Source of the DNA: Streptomyces maremycinicus
GTDB taxonomy: Bacteria > Actinomycetota > Actinomycetes > Streptomycetales > Streptomycetaceae
Direction of reading: 5' to 3'
Length of the DNA: 64,000 bases
Assembly: GCF_001184025.1 (NCBI RefSeq)
Contig: NZ_BBYG01000014.1
Span: 186,001-250,000 of the forward strand
Shown here: positions 32,964 through 41,890 of the stretch, in pieces
Layout: the number at the start of each line of letters is the position of its first letter
Numbering within the stretch: position 1 is the first letter of the stretch
Program-made: the position numbers and the translations under genes
Notes under the pieces: model-generated
Told to the model about the DNA's origin: nothing
Database searches by the model: none
The model's input: only the letters and a program-made list of their open reading frames with translations

Positions 32964-32999
32964 GTCACCGTCACCGTCACCGTCACCGTCACCGTCACC
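32964..32999. repeat. Hexanucleotide tandem repeat (GTCACC)x6
   Basis: Six perfect GTCACC units in the 5' region of the DHA2 exporter gene, where copy-number change would alter promoter or leader spacing. Third ACC-containing hexamer array in the window. Confidence 0.9.
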
Positions 33000-33172
33000 G
33001 ACCAGCGGACGTCCTCCGCTGAGGTGTCCGAACACCCATGCATCCGTACACCCGTGAACCGTCAACCCCCCATGTCGCCACCGCCCTCGCACGCCACTGT
33101 GAGGGCGGTCGTCGGGCCCTCCCCTGTTCCCCGGCGGCCGGGATGCGCGGCGGCCCGGCCGGGTGGAGTCTG

Positions 33173-34168
33173 ATGATCATGGCGCGAAAGGGTGCACGAC
33201 CCGCTCGGACCGCAGCGCGGCACAAGGCGGGACACGCGGCGGAGGAGGACGTGGAGCGCACGGCGGAGGACGAGGTGGAGCGCACGCTCGACGAGCTCTA
33301 CACCACGCCGCCGCCCGAGTTCGTCTCCCGCCGTGAGCGGCTGGCCGAAGAGGCCAAGCGGGACGGGCGCGGGGAGGACGCCCGCCGGATCCACGCCGCC
33401 CGCCGCCCCACGCTCGCGGCCTGGGCGGCGAACCTGCTGCTGCGCGCGCGGTCGCAGGAGAGCGGACGGTTCCTGGAGCTGGGGCGGGCGCTGCGCGAGG
33501 CGTACCGGACCCTGGACGCCGACGGGATCAGGGAACTGTCCGAGCAGCGGCGGAGCATCGTCTCCGCGCTGTCCCGGCAGGCCGCCGAGCTGGCCCGGGA
33601 GGCCGGGCACCGGCTGTCGGGGGCGGCGGAGCAGGACGTCGAGTCCACCCTGCGCGCCGTGCTGGCGGACGAGGAGGCGGCACGGCGGTGGGCCACCGGC
33701 CGTCTGGAGGGCGCGCTGACCCCGCCGGCCGGCTTCCCGGCCGCCGACGCGGCGACCGCCCTCCCGTCACGCGGGCCCGCTCGTCCGGCCTCCGCGCCGC
33801 CGCCGGACACGAAGTCCCGGGTGAAGGACGAACTCGCCGAGCGGCGCCGTCGGCGGGAGCAGCAGCTCGGCCGGGCCCGTCGCTCGGCCGAGACAGCCGA
33901 CCGCCGGCTCCGTGAGCTACGCGCCGGACGGGCCGACGCCGACACCTCGCTCCGGCGCGCCCGCGACCGGTACGACCGGGCCCGTGAGGACGAGGCCGCG
34001 GCGCAGGAGCGGCTGCGCGAGGCGCGCCGGGCGCTGCGGGGTGCCGAACAGGAGCGCGCGGAGGCCGAGGAACGGCTGCGGACCGCCGCCGAGGCGGTGG
34101 ATCTCGCCGAGCGGGCGGCCCGGGACGCCGAGCGGGAGGTGGCCCGGCTGAGCGAACCGTTCGAGTAG
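33173..34168 (+). CDS. Conserved coiled-coil protein
   Basis: 331 aa. ATG 33173 (or 33179) lies behind GGTGGAG. The N-terminal domain (about 30-165) has LDELYTTPPPEFVSRRERLAEEAK and ARRPTLAAWAANLLLR, the recurring opening of an uncharacterised actinobacterial family. The C-terminal third (about 215-328) is an Arg/Glu/Ala-rich coiled coil with heptad-like alternation. No enzyme motif or membrane segment. A DNA-associated or structural role is possible from the highly charged coil, but nothing here decides it. Confidence 0.75.
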   Translation: MIMARKGARPARTAARHKAGHAAEEDVERTAEDEVERTLDELYTTPPPEFVSRRERLAEEAKRDGRGEDARRIHAARRPTLAAWAANLLLRARSQESGRFLELGRALREAYRTLDADGIRELSEQRRSIVSALSRQAAELAREAGHRLSGAAEQDVESTLRAVLADEEAARRWATGRLEGALTPPAGFPAADAATALPSRGPARPASAPPPDTKSRVKDELAERRRRREQQLGRARRSAETADRRLRELRAGRADADTSLRRARDRYDRAREDEAAAQERLREARRALRGAEQERAEAEERLRTAAEAVDLAERAARDAEREVARLSEPFE

Positions 34169-34476
34169 GTCTCCTGACGCCGGGCCGCCGGTCCGCTCGA
34201 CGGCGCCGGAACGGGGCCCGGTGCGGCGGCCCCGGTCGGGCGGTCGGGCCGCCACAGGGCCCGGGCCGGCCCCGTGCACGGCGGCCGGCGGGAGCGGGAC
34301 GGGTCACGGGGGGGGCGCGGGGTGGGCGCGGGGTGGGGTCGCACGGCGGGGTCGGGGGCCGGCCCCGCCGACGGGGCCCGTCGGTGCGACGTCGGCCCGG
34401 CTCGCCTGGTGAGGGGCGTTCGGTGGTGCGACGCTGGAGGCAAGGGCGTCCGACACAGGACAGGCCGGGAGGGCCG
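34169..34476. other. GC-rich intergenic region with hairpin
   Basis: 308 bp of extremely G-rich DNA between two same-strand genes. A hairpin with stem CGGCGGGG/CCCCGCCG at 34344-34370 could end the coiled-coil gene transcript. GGGGTGGG-type runs (34305-34340) could form G-quadruplex-like structure on the plus strand. No gene seen. Confidence 0.45.
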
Positions 34477-35955
34477 ATGGGACGTGATGTCCCGGCGCTG
34501 GTCTTCACCCGTGAGGACCGCCGCCGCTACCGGATCAAGATGCAGGACTGCCTCGATGTCTTCGCGCAGATGCTGCGCGAGTCACGCTTCGAGGCCGAGC
34601 GGCCTCAGGTGGGTCTCGAGATCGAGCTGAACCTGGTCGACGACCAGGCCGAACCGGCGATGCGCAACAGCGAAGTGCTCGACGCGATAGCGGACCCCGC
34701 CTGGTCCACCGAGCTCGGCCGCTTCAACCTGGAGATCAACGTGCCGCCGCGCCGTCTGACGCAGGGCGGTCCCGACGCCTGGGAAGCGGAGATCCGGGCC
34801 GCGCTCAACCACGCCGAGCAGGGTGCCAGGTCCGTCGGCACGCATCTGATCATGATCGGCATCCTCCCCACGCTGCGGCAGGAGGACGTGGGCGAGTCGG
34901 CGCTGTCGGAGAACGCCCGCTACCGGCTGCTCAACGACCAGGTGTTCGCCGCGCGGGGCGAGGACCTGCACATCGAGATGGACGGTGTCGACCGGCTGCG
35001 GACCTACGCGGACACGATCACCCCGGAGGCCGCGTGCACCAGCACGCAGTTCCATCTCCAGGTCGCCCCCGAGGAATTCGCCGCCTACTGGAACGCGGCG
35101 CAGGCGGTGGCCGGCGTGCAGGTGGCGCTGGCGGCGAACTCACCGTTCCTGTTCGGGAAGGAACTGTGGCACGAGACCCGGATCCCGCTGTTCGAGCAGG
35201 CCACCGACACCCGTCCGCAGGAGATCAAGGTGCAGGGCGTACGGCCCCGGGTGTGGTTCGGGGAGCGGTGGATCACCAGCGTCTTCGATCTCTTCGAGGA
35301 GAACCTGCGTTACTTCCCCGCGCTGCTGCCGCTGTGCGACGAGCAGGATCCGCGCGAGACGCTCGCCGGAGGGGATGTCCCCGAACTGGGCGAGCTGACG
35401 CTGCACAACGGCACCATCTACCGCTGGAACCGTCCGGTCTACGCCGTCGCCAACGACCAGCCGCACGTGCGGGTGGAGAACCGCTGTCTGCCGGCCGGTC
35501 CCACCGTCGCCGACACCCTCGCCAACGGCGCCTTCTACTACGGCATCACCCGGGCCCTGGTGGAGGAGGAGCGGCCGGTGTGGTCCCGGATGTCCTTCCG
35601 GGCCGCCGAGGACAACCTGCACACGGCGGCGCGGCACGGCATCGACGCCCGGCTGTACTGGCCCGGCATGGGCGAGGCGCCGGTCGCCGAGCTCGTCCTG
35701 CGGCGGCTGCTGCCGCTGGCCCATCGCGGGCTGGAACTGTCCGGGATGGACGCGGCCTGGCGGGAGCCACTGCTCGGGATCATCGAACAACGGTGCGTCA
35801 CCGGCCGTAACGGCGCCGTCTGGCAGAAGGAGATGTTCCATCGCATCACCGCCTCGGCGCAGGCCGGGCGCCATGAGGCGCTGCGGCGGATGACACAGCT
35901 CTACATCGACTACATGCACCTCAACGCCCCTGCTCACACCTGGCCGGTGGACTGA
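34477..35955 (+). CDS. Glutamate-cysteine ligase family protein
   Basis: 492 aa; ATG 34477 with GGGAGGG. Key blocks: VGLEIELNLVDDQ (ATP/metal-binding Glu pair, about 46-58), LGRFNLEINVPP, STQFHLQVAPEEF and WFGERWITSVFDLFEENLRYFPALLPLC, as in actinobacterial proteins annotated glutamate-cysteine ligase. These join glutamate and cysteine at the cost of ATP. Actinobacteria make mycothiol rather than glutathione, so the product may serve ergothioneine or another gamma-glutamyl compound. No egt genes adjoin, and the exact substrate is open. Confidence 0.8.
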   Translation: MGRDVPALVFTREDRRRYRIKMQDCLDVFAQMLRESRFEAERPQVGLEIELNLVDDQAEPAMRNSEVLDAIADPAWSTELGRFNLEINVPPRRLTQGGPDAWEAEIRAALNHAEQGARSVGTHLIMIGILPTLRQEDVGESALSENARYRLLNDQVFAARGEDLHIEMDGVDRLRTYADTITPEAACTSTQFHLQVAPEEFAAYWNAAQAVAGVQVALAANSPFLFGKELWHETRIPLFEQATDTRPQEIKVQGVRPRVWFGERWITSVFDLFEENLRYFPALLPLCDEQDPRETLAGGDVPELGELTLHNGTIYRWNRPVYAVANDQPHVRVENRCLPAGPTVADTLANGAFYYGITRALVEEERPVWSRMSFRAAEDNLHTAARHGIDARLYWPGMGEAPVAELVLRRLLPLAHRGLELSGMDAAWREPLLGIIEQRCVTGRNGAVWQKEMFHRITASAQAGRHEALRRMTQLYIDYMHLNAPAHTWPVD

Positions 35956-36051
35956 CCGCCGGCCCTCGCCGGCTACGTCTGCGGACGGCTGTGAGCCCCG
36001 ACACCAGACCCTCGATTCGGCAGCGCCCGCCGGACCGTGCAGGATGTAACC

Positions 36052-36549
36052 ATGACCATCAAGATCTACTTCGACATCACCATCGACGACAAGCCCGCCG
36101 GGCGGATCAACTTCAACCTGTTCGACGACGTCGTCCCCAAGACGGCGGAGAACTTCCGCGCGCTGGCCACCGGCGAGAAGGGCTTCGGCTACGCCGGCTC
36201 CTCCTTCCACCGCGTCATCCCGGACTTCATGCTCCAGGGCGGTGACTTCACCCGCGGTGACGGCACCGGCGGCAAGAGCATCTACGGCGAGAAGTTCGCC
36301 GACGAGAACTTCACGCTCAAGCACGACCGTCCCGGCCTGCTCTCCATGGCCAACGCCGGCCGCAACACCAACGGCTCGCAGTTCTTCGTCACCACGATCG
36401 TCACCGGCTGGCTCGACGGCAAGCACGTGGTGTTCGGCGAGGTCGCCGACGAGGAGAGCATGGCCCTCGTCCGCAAGATCGAGTCCCTCGGCTCGGGCAG
36501 CGGCAAGACCTCGGCGAAGATCACCATCGCGGAGTCCGGCCAGCTCTGA
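36052..36549 (+). CDS. Cyclophilin-type peptidyl-prolyl cis-trans isomerase
   Basis: 165 aa, complete single-domain cyclophilin without signal peptide, so cytoplasmic. Conserved active-site pieces: SSFHRVIPDFMLQGGDF (catalytic Arg in FHRVI), LLSMANAGRNTNGSQFFVTT, and WLDGKHVVFGEV in place of the Trp position. Catalyses proline isomerisation in folding proteins. ATG 36052 is preceded by AGGATG. It is followed by a strong hairpin shared with the convergent flavodoxin-like gene. Confidence 0.93.
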   Translation: MTIKIYFDITIDDKPAGRINFNLFDDVVPKTAENFRALATGEKGFGYAGSSFHRVIPDFMLQGGDFTRGDGTGGKSIYGEKFADENFTLKHDRPGLLSMANAGRNTNGSQFFVTTIVTGWLDGKHVVFGEVADEESMALVRKIESLGSGSGKTSAKITIAESGQL

Positions 36550-36628
36550 CCGGACCGGGGTCGGACCGGACCGTCGTCCGACGGGACCGAGGTCCGACCG
36601 GCCGTGGTCCGACCGGACCGCGCGGCGC

Positions 36629-36660
36629 CCGCCGGCCGGGGGTCCGCCCCCGGCCGGCGG
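36629..36660. terminator. Bidirectional hairpin terminator
   Basis: A perfect 14-bp stem CCGCCGGCCGGGGG with a four-base TCCG loop and the exact complement at 36647-36660. It lies between the convergent cyclophilin and flavodoxin-like genes. Confidence 0.85.
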
Positions 36661-36698
36661 CGCGGGCGCCGTCGGACCGGGCGCGGGTCCGCCGTGCG

Positions 36699-37430
36699 TC
36701 AGCGGTGCTCGGGGTTGGGCGCGTCGAAGCGGCAGCCCGCGTCCCACTCCGAACGCTGGTTGCCGTGCGCGGGGACCCCGCCGTTGCGCTTGAGCAGGGC
36801 CGCGAGGTGCATCAGGTTCCACGTCATGAAGGACGTGTTGCGGTTGGTGAAGTCGTTCTCCGGACCGCCCGAGCCCGGGTCCAGGTACGAGGGCCCGGGA
36901 CCGGCCGGACCGATCCAGCCGGCGTCCGCCTGCGGCGGGATCGTGTAGCCGAGGTGCTGGAGGCTGTACAGGAGATTCATCGCGCAGTGCTTCACGCCGT
37001 CCTCGTTGCCCGTGATCAGACAGCCGCCGACCCGGCCGTAGAAGGCGTACTGGCCCCGCGGGTTGAGCAGGCTCGAGCAGCTGTAGAGGCGCTCGACGAC
37101 GCGCTTCGTCACGGAGCTGTTGTCGCCGAGCCAGATCGGCCCGGCGAGGACCAGGATGTCGGCCGCCATGACCCGCTCGTACAGGGCCGGCCAGGCATCG
37201 GTGGCGAAACCGTGTGCGGTCATGTCCGGGTAGACGCCGGGGGCGATGTCGTGGTCGACGGCCCGGAACTCGTCCGTGGTCACCCCGTGCGTCTCCATGA
37301 CGGACCGGCTCTTGTCGACCAGGCCCTGGGTGTGGCTGAGCTGCGGGGACGGTTTGAGGGTGCAGTTGACGAACAGGGCCCTGAGGTCGGTGTAGCGGTA
37401 CATGTCGCCGGAGGAGGGCGAGGCTGCCAT
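36699..37430 (-). CDS. Flavodoxin-fold NADPH-dependent FMN reductase family protein
   Basis: 243 aa; ATG 37430 with GGGAGA. A flavodoxin-like fold: ALFVNCTLKPSPQLSHTQGLVDK (phosphate-binding loop, about 16-40), then ADILVLAGPIWLGDNSSVTKRVVERL (about 98-123) and GCLITGNEDGVKHCAMNLLYSLQHLGYTIPP (about 143-173), the standard FMN-binding loops of NAD(P)H:quinone/azo-reductase-like proteins. A C-terminal tail of about 40 residues rich in Asn/Gly is extra. Likely an oxidative-stress or quinone reductase. Divergent from the epimerase gene. Confidence 0.85.
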   Translation of the reverse strand: MAASPSSGDMYRYTDLRALFVNCTLKPSPQLSHTQGLVDKSRSVMETHGVTTDEFRAVDHDIAPGVYPDMTAHGFATDAWPALYERVMAADILVLAGPIWLGDNSSVTKRVVERLYSCSSLLNPRGQYAFYGRVGGCLITGNEDGVKHCAMNLLYSLQHLGYTIPPQADAGWIGPAGPGPSYLDPGSGGPENDFTNRNTSFMTWNLMHLAALLKRNGGVPAHGNQRSEWDAGCRFDAPNPEHR

Positions 37431-37575
37431 GACGGTCTCCCTTGCTGAAGGCGAGGGAAGCCTCTCGCGGCGCGTCCGTTTCGTCCCGGTCCGACGCGCG
37501 CGCGGCGCCTTACGGAGTGATGACATGCCGGACGGGTCACAGGTTCCGGCGCGGCCGCGCCCCTAGCGTGGCCGT

Positions 37576-38577
37576 ATGCGCGTACTGGTCACCGGCGGTG
37601 CCGGGTTCATCGGGTCCCATGTCGTCGACGCCCTGCGGGAGCGCGGGCACGAGCCGCTCGTGTTCGACGTCCGGCAGGACCCCGCAGCCGACGTGCGCGA
37701 CCCCGTCGCGGTCGCCCGTGCCCTGGCCGGCGTCGACGCGGTCTGTCACCAGGCCGCGATGGTGGGACTCGGCGACGGGGTCGCCGACGCGGCGGAGTAC
37801 GTCTCGCGCAACGACCTCGGGACGGCCGTGCTGCTCGCCGCCGTGGCCGCGGCCGGCGTCGGACGACTCGTGCTCGCCGGGTCGATGGTCGTGTACGGGG
37901 AGGGGCGCTACGAGTGCCGGGAGCACGGGGTGGTGCGGCCGCTGCCCCGCGCCGCAGCCGATCTGGACGCGGGACGGTTCGAGCCGCCGTGTCCGCGGTG
38001 CGGCCGGGAGCTCGCCCCCGGGCTCGTCGCCGAGGACGCTCCCGTCGATCCGCGCAACGTGTACGCCACGACCAAGCTCGCCCAGGAGCACCTGGCCGCC
38101 GCCTGGGCCAGGTCGACGGGCGGGAGCGCGGTGTCGCTGCGCTACCACAACGTGTACGGGCCGCGGATGCCCCGGGACACCCCGTACGCCGGAGTGGCCT
38201 CTTTCTTCCGCTCCGCGCTGGCCCGGGGCGAGGCCCCGCGCGTGTTCGAGGACGGGCGGCAGCGGCGGGACTTCGTGCACGTACGGGACGTGGCCGCCGC
38301 CAATCTGGCCGCGCTGGACGCCGATGTGCCGCAGGGGACGCTGACGGCGTACAACACCGGCAGCGGGGAGCCGCACACGGTCGGCGAGATGGCCCGGACC
38401 CTGGCCGCCGCGTACGGCGGCCCGCAGCCGGTCGTCACGGGCGAGTACCGGCTGGGCGACGTCCGCCACGTCACGGCGGACTCCGCCCGGCTGCGGGCCG
38501 AGCTGGGCTGGAAGCCTCAGGTCGGGTTCCAGGAGGGAATGCGGGAGTTCGCCCGGGCCGGGCTGCGCGGGGAGTGA
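37576..38577 (+). CDS. NAD-dependent epimerase/dehydratase with zinc-knuckle insert
   Basis: 333 aa extended SDR. GGAGFIGSH (7-15) binds NAD, and YATTK gives Y163/K167. An insert carries C114, C139 and C142 (CPRCG), a zinc-knuckle seen in a subgroup that includes dTDP-L-rhamnose 4-epimerase-like and related NDP-sugar epimerases. Later blocks are LRYHNVYGPRMPRDTPYAGVASFF and RDFVHVRDVAAAN. It probably makes an activated sugar for the envelope locus downstream (glycosyltransferases at 40587 and 44392). Exact sugar unknown. Confidence 0.88.
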   Translation: MRVLVTGGAGFIGSHVVDALRERGHEPLVFDVRQDPAADVRDPVAVARALAGVDAVCHQAAMVGLGDGVADAAEYVSRNDLGTAVLLAAVAAAGVGRLVLAGSMVVYGEGRYECREHGVVRPLPRAAADLDAGRFEPPCPRCGRELAPGLVAEDAPVDPRNVYATTKLAQEHLAAAWARSTGGSAVSLRYHNVYGPRMPRDTPYAGVASFFRSALARGEAPRVFEDGRQRRDFVHVRDVAAANLAALDADVPQGTLTAYNTGSGEPHTVGEMARTLAAAYGGPQPVVTGEYRLGDVRHVTADSARLRAELGWKPQVGFQEGMREFARAGLRGE

Positions 38578-38620
38578 GGGACGCGTGGCCGGGGCGCGGG
38601 CCGCCCCGGCCACGCCTCCT

Positions 38621-39736
38621 TCAGCGAGCCGTCGGCAGGGTCACCTCGAAACGGCAGCCGCCAGGGATGTTGCGTACGGTGGCCCGTCCCTGGTGGGCCT
38701 CCACGATCCCCCGCACGATGGCGAGGCCGAGACCCGCGCCGGCCGGGGGCGTCCGGGCGTGCGAACCGCGCCAACCGGTGTCGAAGACCCGCGGCAGATC
38801 CTCCTCGGGGATGCCCCCGCAGCCGTCGGTGACGGAGACGAGGACCCCCGCGGGCGAGCGTTCGGCGGCGACGGCCACCGTGCCGTCGGCGGGCGTGCGC
38901 CGGATGGCGTTGACGAGCAGATTGCCCAGCACCCGGCTCATCTCCTTGCCGTCGACGTCCACCGGGAGGGGTTCGACACGGTCGCCGACGAGCCGTACGC
39001 CGAGCTCGCGGGCGAGCGGGTCGGCGCCGGCGAGGGCGTCGCCGACCAGGTCGTACACGGACATCCGGGAGGGGGACAGCGCGAGCGCGCCGGCGTGTAT
39101 GCGGGAGAGCTCGAACAGGTCGCCCACCATGTCGTTGAGCCGCTCCACCTCGGTGCGGATCTGGCGCAGGTAGCGGTCGGGGTCGGCCGCGACGCCGTCC
39201 TCCAGCGCCTCCGACATCGCGCGCAGTCCGGCCAGCGGCGTGCGCAGGTCGTGCGAGATCCAGGCGACGAGTTCCCGCCTGGACGCCTCCAGGGCGCGTT
39301 CGCGGTCCCGGGACTCGGCGAGCTTCCCGCTGGTCGCCGCCAGCTCGCGGCTCAGTGCGTCCAGTTCGGCGGTGGTCGGTCCTGCGGGGGCGGTGAAGGC
39401 GCCGCCGTCGCCGAACGAGCGGGCGGCACGGGTGAGTTCACGGCTGCGGGCGACGACCCAGCGGCCCAGGAGATGGGCGGTGACCAGGGAGACCACGGCG
39501 GCCATCGCCACGACCGTCGTCACGACGCTGAGGTCGTGCCCGGACAGGAACATCGCCTGCGCCACGGCGAGCGTGCCCGCCAGCATCGCGGTCACGGCGA
39601 CGCCGGCCACCACGGTGAGCGAAGCGGTGAACGAGCGGCGGCGCAGCAGCCACAGCGCGAGCGCGCCGAGCAGTCCGGCCAGCAGCGCGCCGAGAAAGGC
39701 GAACAGCGCGATGAGCAGGGTGTCGCGCACGGTCAC
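38621..39736 (-). CDS. Two-component sensor histidine kinase
   Basis: 371 aa. GTG start 39736 overlaps the response-regulator stop as GTGA, so translation is coupled. Three hydrophobic helices fill residues 5-95 (two at 6-30 and 36-62, one at 70-92) with almost no extracytoplasmic loop. A short HAMP-like linker follows, then HisKA with H162 in AWISHDLRTPL and HATPase_c with NLLVNAIRRTP (N box), DGCGGIPEED (G1) and GAGLGLAIVRGI (G2). The lack of a periplasmic sensor suggests an intramembrane signal. Partner of the regulator at 39733. Confidence 0.92.
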   Translation of the reverse strand: MTVRDTLLIALFAFLGALLAGLLGALALWLLRRRSFTASLTVVAGVAVTAMLAGTLAVAQAMFLSGHDLSVVTTVVAMAAVVSLVTAHLLGRWVVARSRELTRAARSFGDGGAFTAPAGPTTAELDALSRELAATSGKLAESRDRERALEASRRELVAWISHDLRTPLAGLRAMSEALEDGVAADPDRYLRQIRTEVERLNDMVGDLFELSRIHAGALALSPSRMSVYDLVGDALAGADPLARELGVRLVGDRVEPLPVDVDGKEMSRVLGNLLVNAIRRTPADGTVAVAAERSPAGVLVSVTDGCGGIPEEDLPRVFDTGWRGSHARTPPAGAGLGLAIVRGIVEAHQGRATVRNIPGGCRFEVTLPTAR

Positions 39737-40464
39737 TCCCCCTCTCGGCCGGGACCGGGTTCGAAGCGGTAGCCCACGCCCCACACCGTCTGGATCAGGT
39801 GCGGCCGCGCCGGGTCGTCCTCGACCTTGCCGCGCAGCCGGCGCACATGGACGGTCACGGTGGACAGGTCACCGAACTCCCAGCCCCACACCTCGTGCAT
39901 GAGGTCCTCGCGGCCGAACGCCCGCCCGGGGTGCCGCAGGAAGAACGCGAGCAGGTCGAACTCACGCAGGGTGAGGGCGAGTTCGATGCCGTCCTTGGTG
40001 GCACGGCGGGCCCCGGGGTCGAGGGTCAGGCCGGCCGCGCTCAGCGTCCGGGCACCGGTGGCGGGCCGGCTGCGGCGCAGCACCGACTCCACCCGCAGCA
40101 CGAGTTCGCGGGGGCTGAAGGGTTTGGTGACGTAGTCGTCGGCGCCGACCTCCAGGCCGAGGATGCGGTCGTCCTCGTCGCCGCGCGCGGTCAGCATGAT
40201 CACCGGCACGGGTCCGTGCCCGCGCATCCGGCGGCACACCTCGAGCCCGTCCATGCCGGGGAGCATCAGGTCGAGCACCACCAGGTCGGGCCGGTGCGCG
40301 GCGGCTCGGCTCAGCGCGGTCGGGCCGTCGTCGGCCCGGTCGACGACGTAGCCGGCCCGGTCCAGGTATCCGGCGACGACCTCCGAGACCGTGGGGTCGT
40401 CGTCCACGACCAGGACCCGGGCCGATCCCGGCGGAGGGGGCGGGGACTCGTGAGGCTGCTGCAT
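39733..40464 (-). CDS. OmpR/PhoB-family response regulator
   Basis: 243 aa from ATG 40464. The receiver domain (about 15-128) has acidic pocket D21-D23, phospho-acceptor D65 in VVLDLMLPG and K in YVTKPFSPREL. The winged-helix DNA-binding domain follows (about 145-235; LTLREFDLLAFFL, GREDLMHEVWGWEFGDLSTVTVHVRRLRGKVE, GVGYRFEPG). It is first in the operon, with the kinase coupled behind it by a GTGA overlap. Divergent from the GT2 gene at 40587, whose promoter it may control. Confidence 0.93.
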   Translation of the reverse strand: MQQPHESPPPPPGSARVLVVDDDPTVSEVVAGYLDRAGYVVDRADDGPTALSRAAAHRPDLVVLDLMLPGMDGLEVCRRMRGHGPVPVIMLTARGDEDDRILGLEVGADDYVTKPFSPRELVLRVESVLRRSRPATGARTLSAAGLTLDPGARRATKDGIELALTLREFDLLAFFLRHPGRAFGREDLMHEVWGWEFGDLSTVTVHVRRLRGKVEDDPARPHLIQTVWGVGYRFEPGPGREGE

Positions 40465-40586
40465 ACGCCCAGCCTCGCACCGGACCGGCCCCGTGCGGTG
40501 TCCGCGGGCGCCCGGACGGCTCGACGTCCGCGTTTCGTAAGGAGCGGAGGTCCGTTTTGCCTGATTCGTGTTCGTAGGGTGAGACC

Positions 40587-41276
40587 GTGACCACGGACGC
40601 AGAAGCAGATGTCGTACTCCCCTGTCTGAACGAGGCCGAGGCCCTCCCCTGGGTGCTCGCCCGCATTCCTCCGGGCTGGCGGGCCCTGGTCGTCGACAAC
40701 GGCTCCACCGACGGCTCGGCGGAGATCGCCCGCGCGCTCGGCGCGAGAGTCGTCCACGAGCCGCGCCGGGGCTTCGGCGCCGCCTGCCACGCCGGACTGA
40801 CCGCGGCCACCGCCGACGTCGTCTGTTTCTGCGACTGCGACGCCTCCCTCGACCCGGCCCTGCTCGTGCCGTTCGTCCACGAGGTCCGCGACGGCACGGC
40901 CGACCTGGTGCTCGGGCGCAGGCGGCCGAGCGGCCGGGGCGCCTGGCCCGCGCACGCCCGGGCCGGGAACCTGGCGCTCGCCCGGCTGACGCGCCGCCGC
41001 ACCGGGCTGCGCCTGCACGACCTCGGCCCGCTGCGGGCCGCCCGCCGTGAGCCACTGCTCGGCCTCGGTCTCACCGACCGGCGCAGCGGCTACCCGCTGG
41101 AGATGGTGGTGCGCGCGGCCGACGCGGGGTGGCGGATCACCGAGCACGACGTCCCCTACCTGCCCCGGACGGGTGTCTCGAAGGTGACGGGCACCTGGCG
41201 TGGCACCTGGCAGGCCGTCCGGGACATGAGCCGCGTCCTCGACGGCGTTCCGGTGCGCGAGGGGAGCGCACGGTGA
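40587..41276 (+). CDS. Family 2 glycosyltransferase
   Basis: 229 aa, GTG start. GT-A fold: DVVLPCLNEAEALPWVLARIP (4-28), LVVDNGSTDGSAEIA (about 34-48), RGFGAACHAGLTAA, and FCDCDASLDP in place of the DxD metal site. It resembles polyprenyl-phosphate mannosyl/glucosyltransferases without membrane helices. In Streptomyces such a gene sits with DUF2064 and methyltransferase genes, as here. GTGA overlap with the next gene indicates a coupled operon. Confidence 0.87.
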   Translation: MTTDAEADVVLPCLNEAEALPWVLARIPPGWRALVVDNGSTDGSAEIARALGARVVHEPRRGFGAACHAGLTAATADVVCFCDCDASLDPALLVPFVHEVRDGTADLVLGRRRPSGRGAWPAHARAGNLALARLTRRRTGLRLHDLGPLRAARREPLLGLGLTDRRSGYPLEMVVRAADAGWRITEHDVPYLPRTGVSKVTGTWRGTWQAVRDMSRVLDGVPVREGSAR

Positions 41277-41890
41277 CCACCCTGCTCGTCATCGCCAAGG
41301 AACCGTTGCCGGGCCGGGTGAAGACCCGGCTCACCCCGCCGTTCACCCCGAGGGAGGCGGCCGCGCTGGCGGAGGCGGCGCTGACCGACACCCTGCGGGC
41401 CGTGGCGGCCACGCCCGCCGCCCGCCGCGTCCTGGTGCTGGACGGCTCCCCCGGGCCCTGGCTGCCGTCCGGCTTCGAGGTCGTGCGGCAGTGCGCGGGC
41501 GGACTCGACGAACGGCTCGCGGCGGCCTTCGCCTGCTGCGACGGCCCGGCCCTCCTCATCGGGATGGACACACCGCAGGTCGCGCCGGACCTGCTGACCG
41601 TCGACTTCGACGGCTGCGACGCGTACTTCGGCCCGGCGCGGGACGGCGGTTTCTGGGCCCTGGGGCTCGCCGAGCCCGATCCCGGTCTGCTGCGGGGCGT
41701 GCCCATGTCGACGCCGTCGACCGGCGCCGTGCAGCGGGCGCGGCTGGTCGGCGCGGGGCTGCGGGTGCGCGACCTGCCGTGTCTGCGGGACGTGGACACC
41801 GCCCCGGACGCCACGGCCGTCGCCGCGCTGGCCCCGGGCAGCCGCTTCGCCGCCCGCCTCGCCGAGTGCACGGCGGCGGTGAGCCGATGA
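41273..41890 (+). CDS. DUF2064 (TIGR04282-like) nucleotidyl/glycosyltransferase-fold protein
   Basis: 205 aa; GTG 41273 overlaps the preceding stop as GTGA. It starts TTLLVIAKEPLPGRVKTRLTPPF, the DUF2064 signature with a GT-A/nucleotidyltransferase-like loop (KTRL), and has LLIGMDTPQVAP and GPARDGGFWALGL (catalytic Asp/Gly strands). Homologues are described as rSAM/selenodomain-associated transferase 1 or linked to arsenosugar genes. The reaction is not established. Works in a set with the GT2 and methyltransferase neighbours. Confidence 0.85.
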   Translation: MTTLLVIAKEPLPGRVKTRLTPPFTPREAAALAEAALTDTLRAVAATPAARRVLVLDGSPGPWLPSGFEVVRQCAGGLDERLAAAFACCDGPALLIGMDTPQVAPDLLTVDFDGCDAYFGPARDGGFWALGLAEPDPGLLRGVPMSTPSTGAVQRARLVGAGLRVRDLPCLRDVDTAPDATAVAALAPGSRFAARLAECTAAVSR

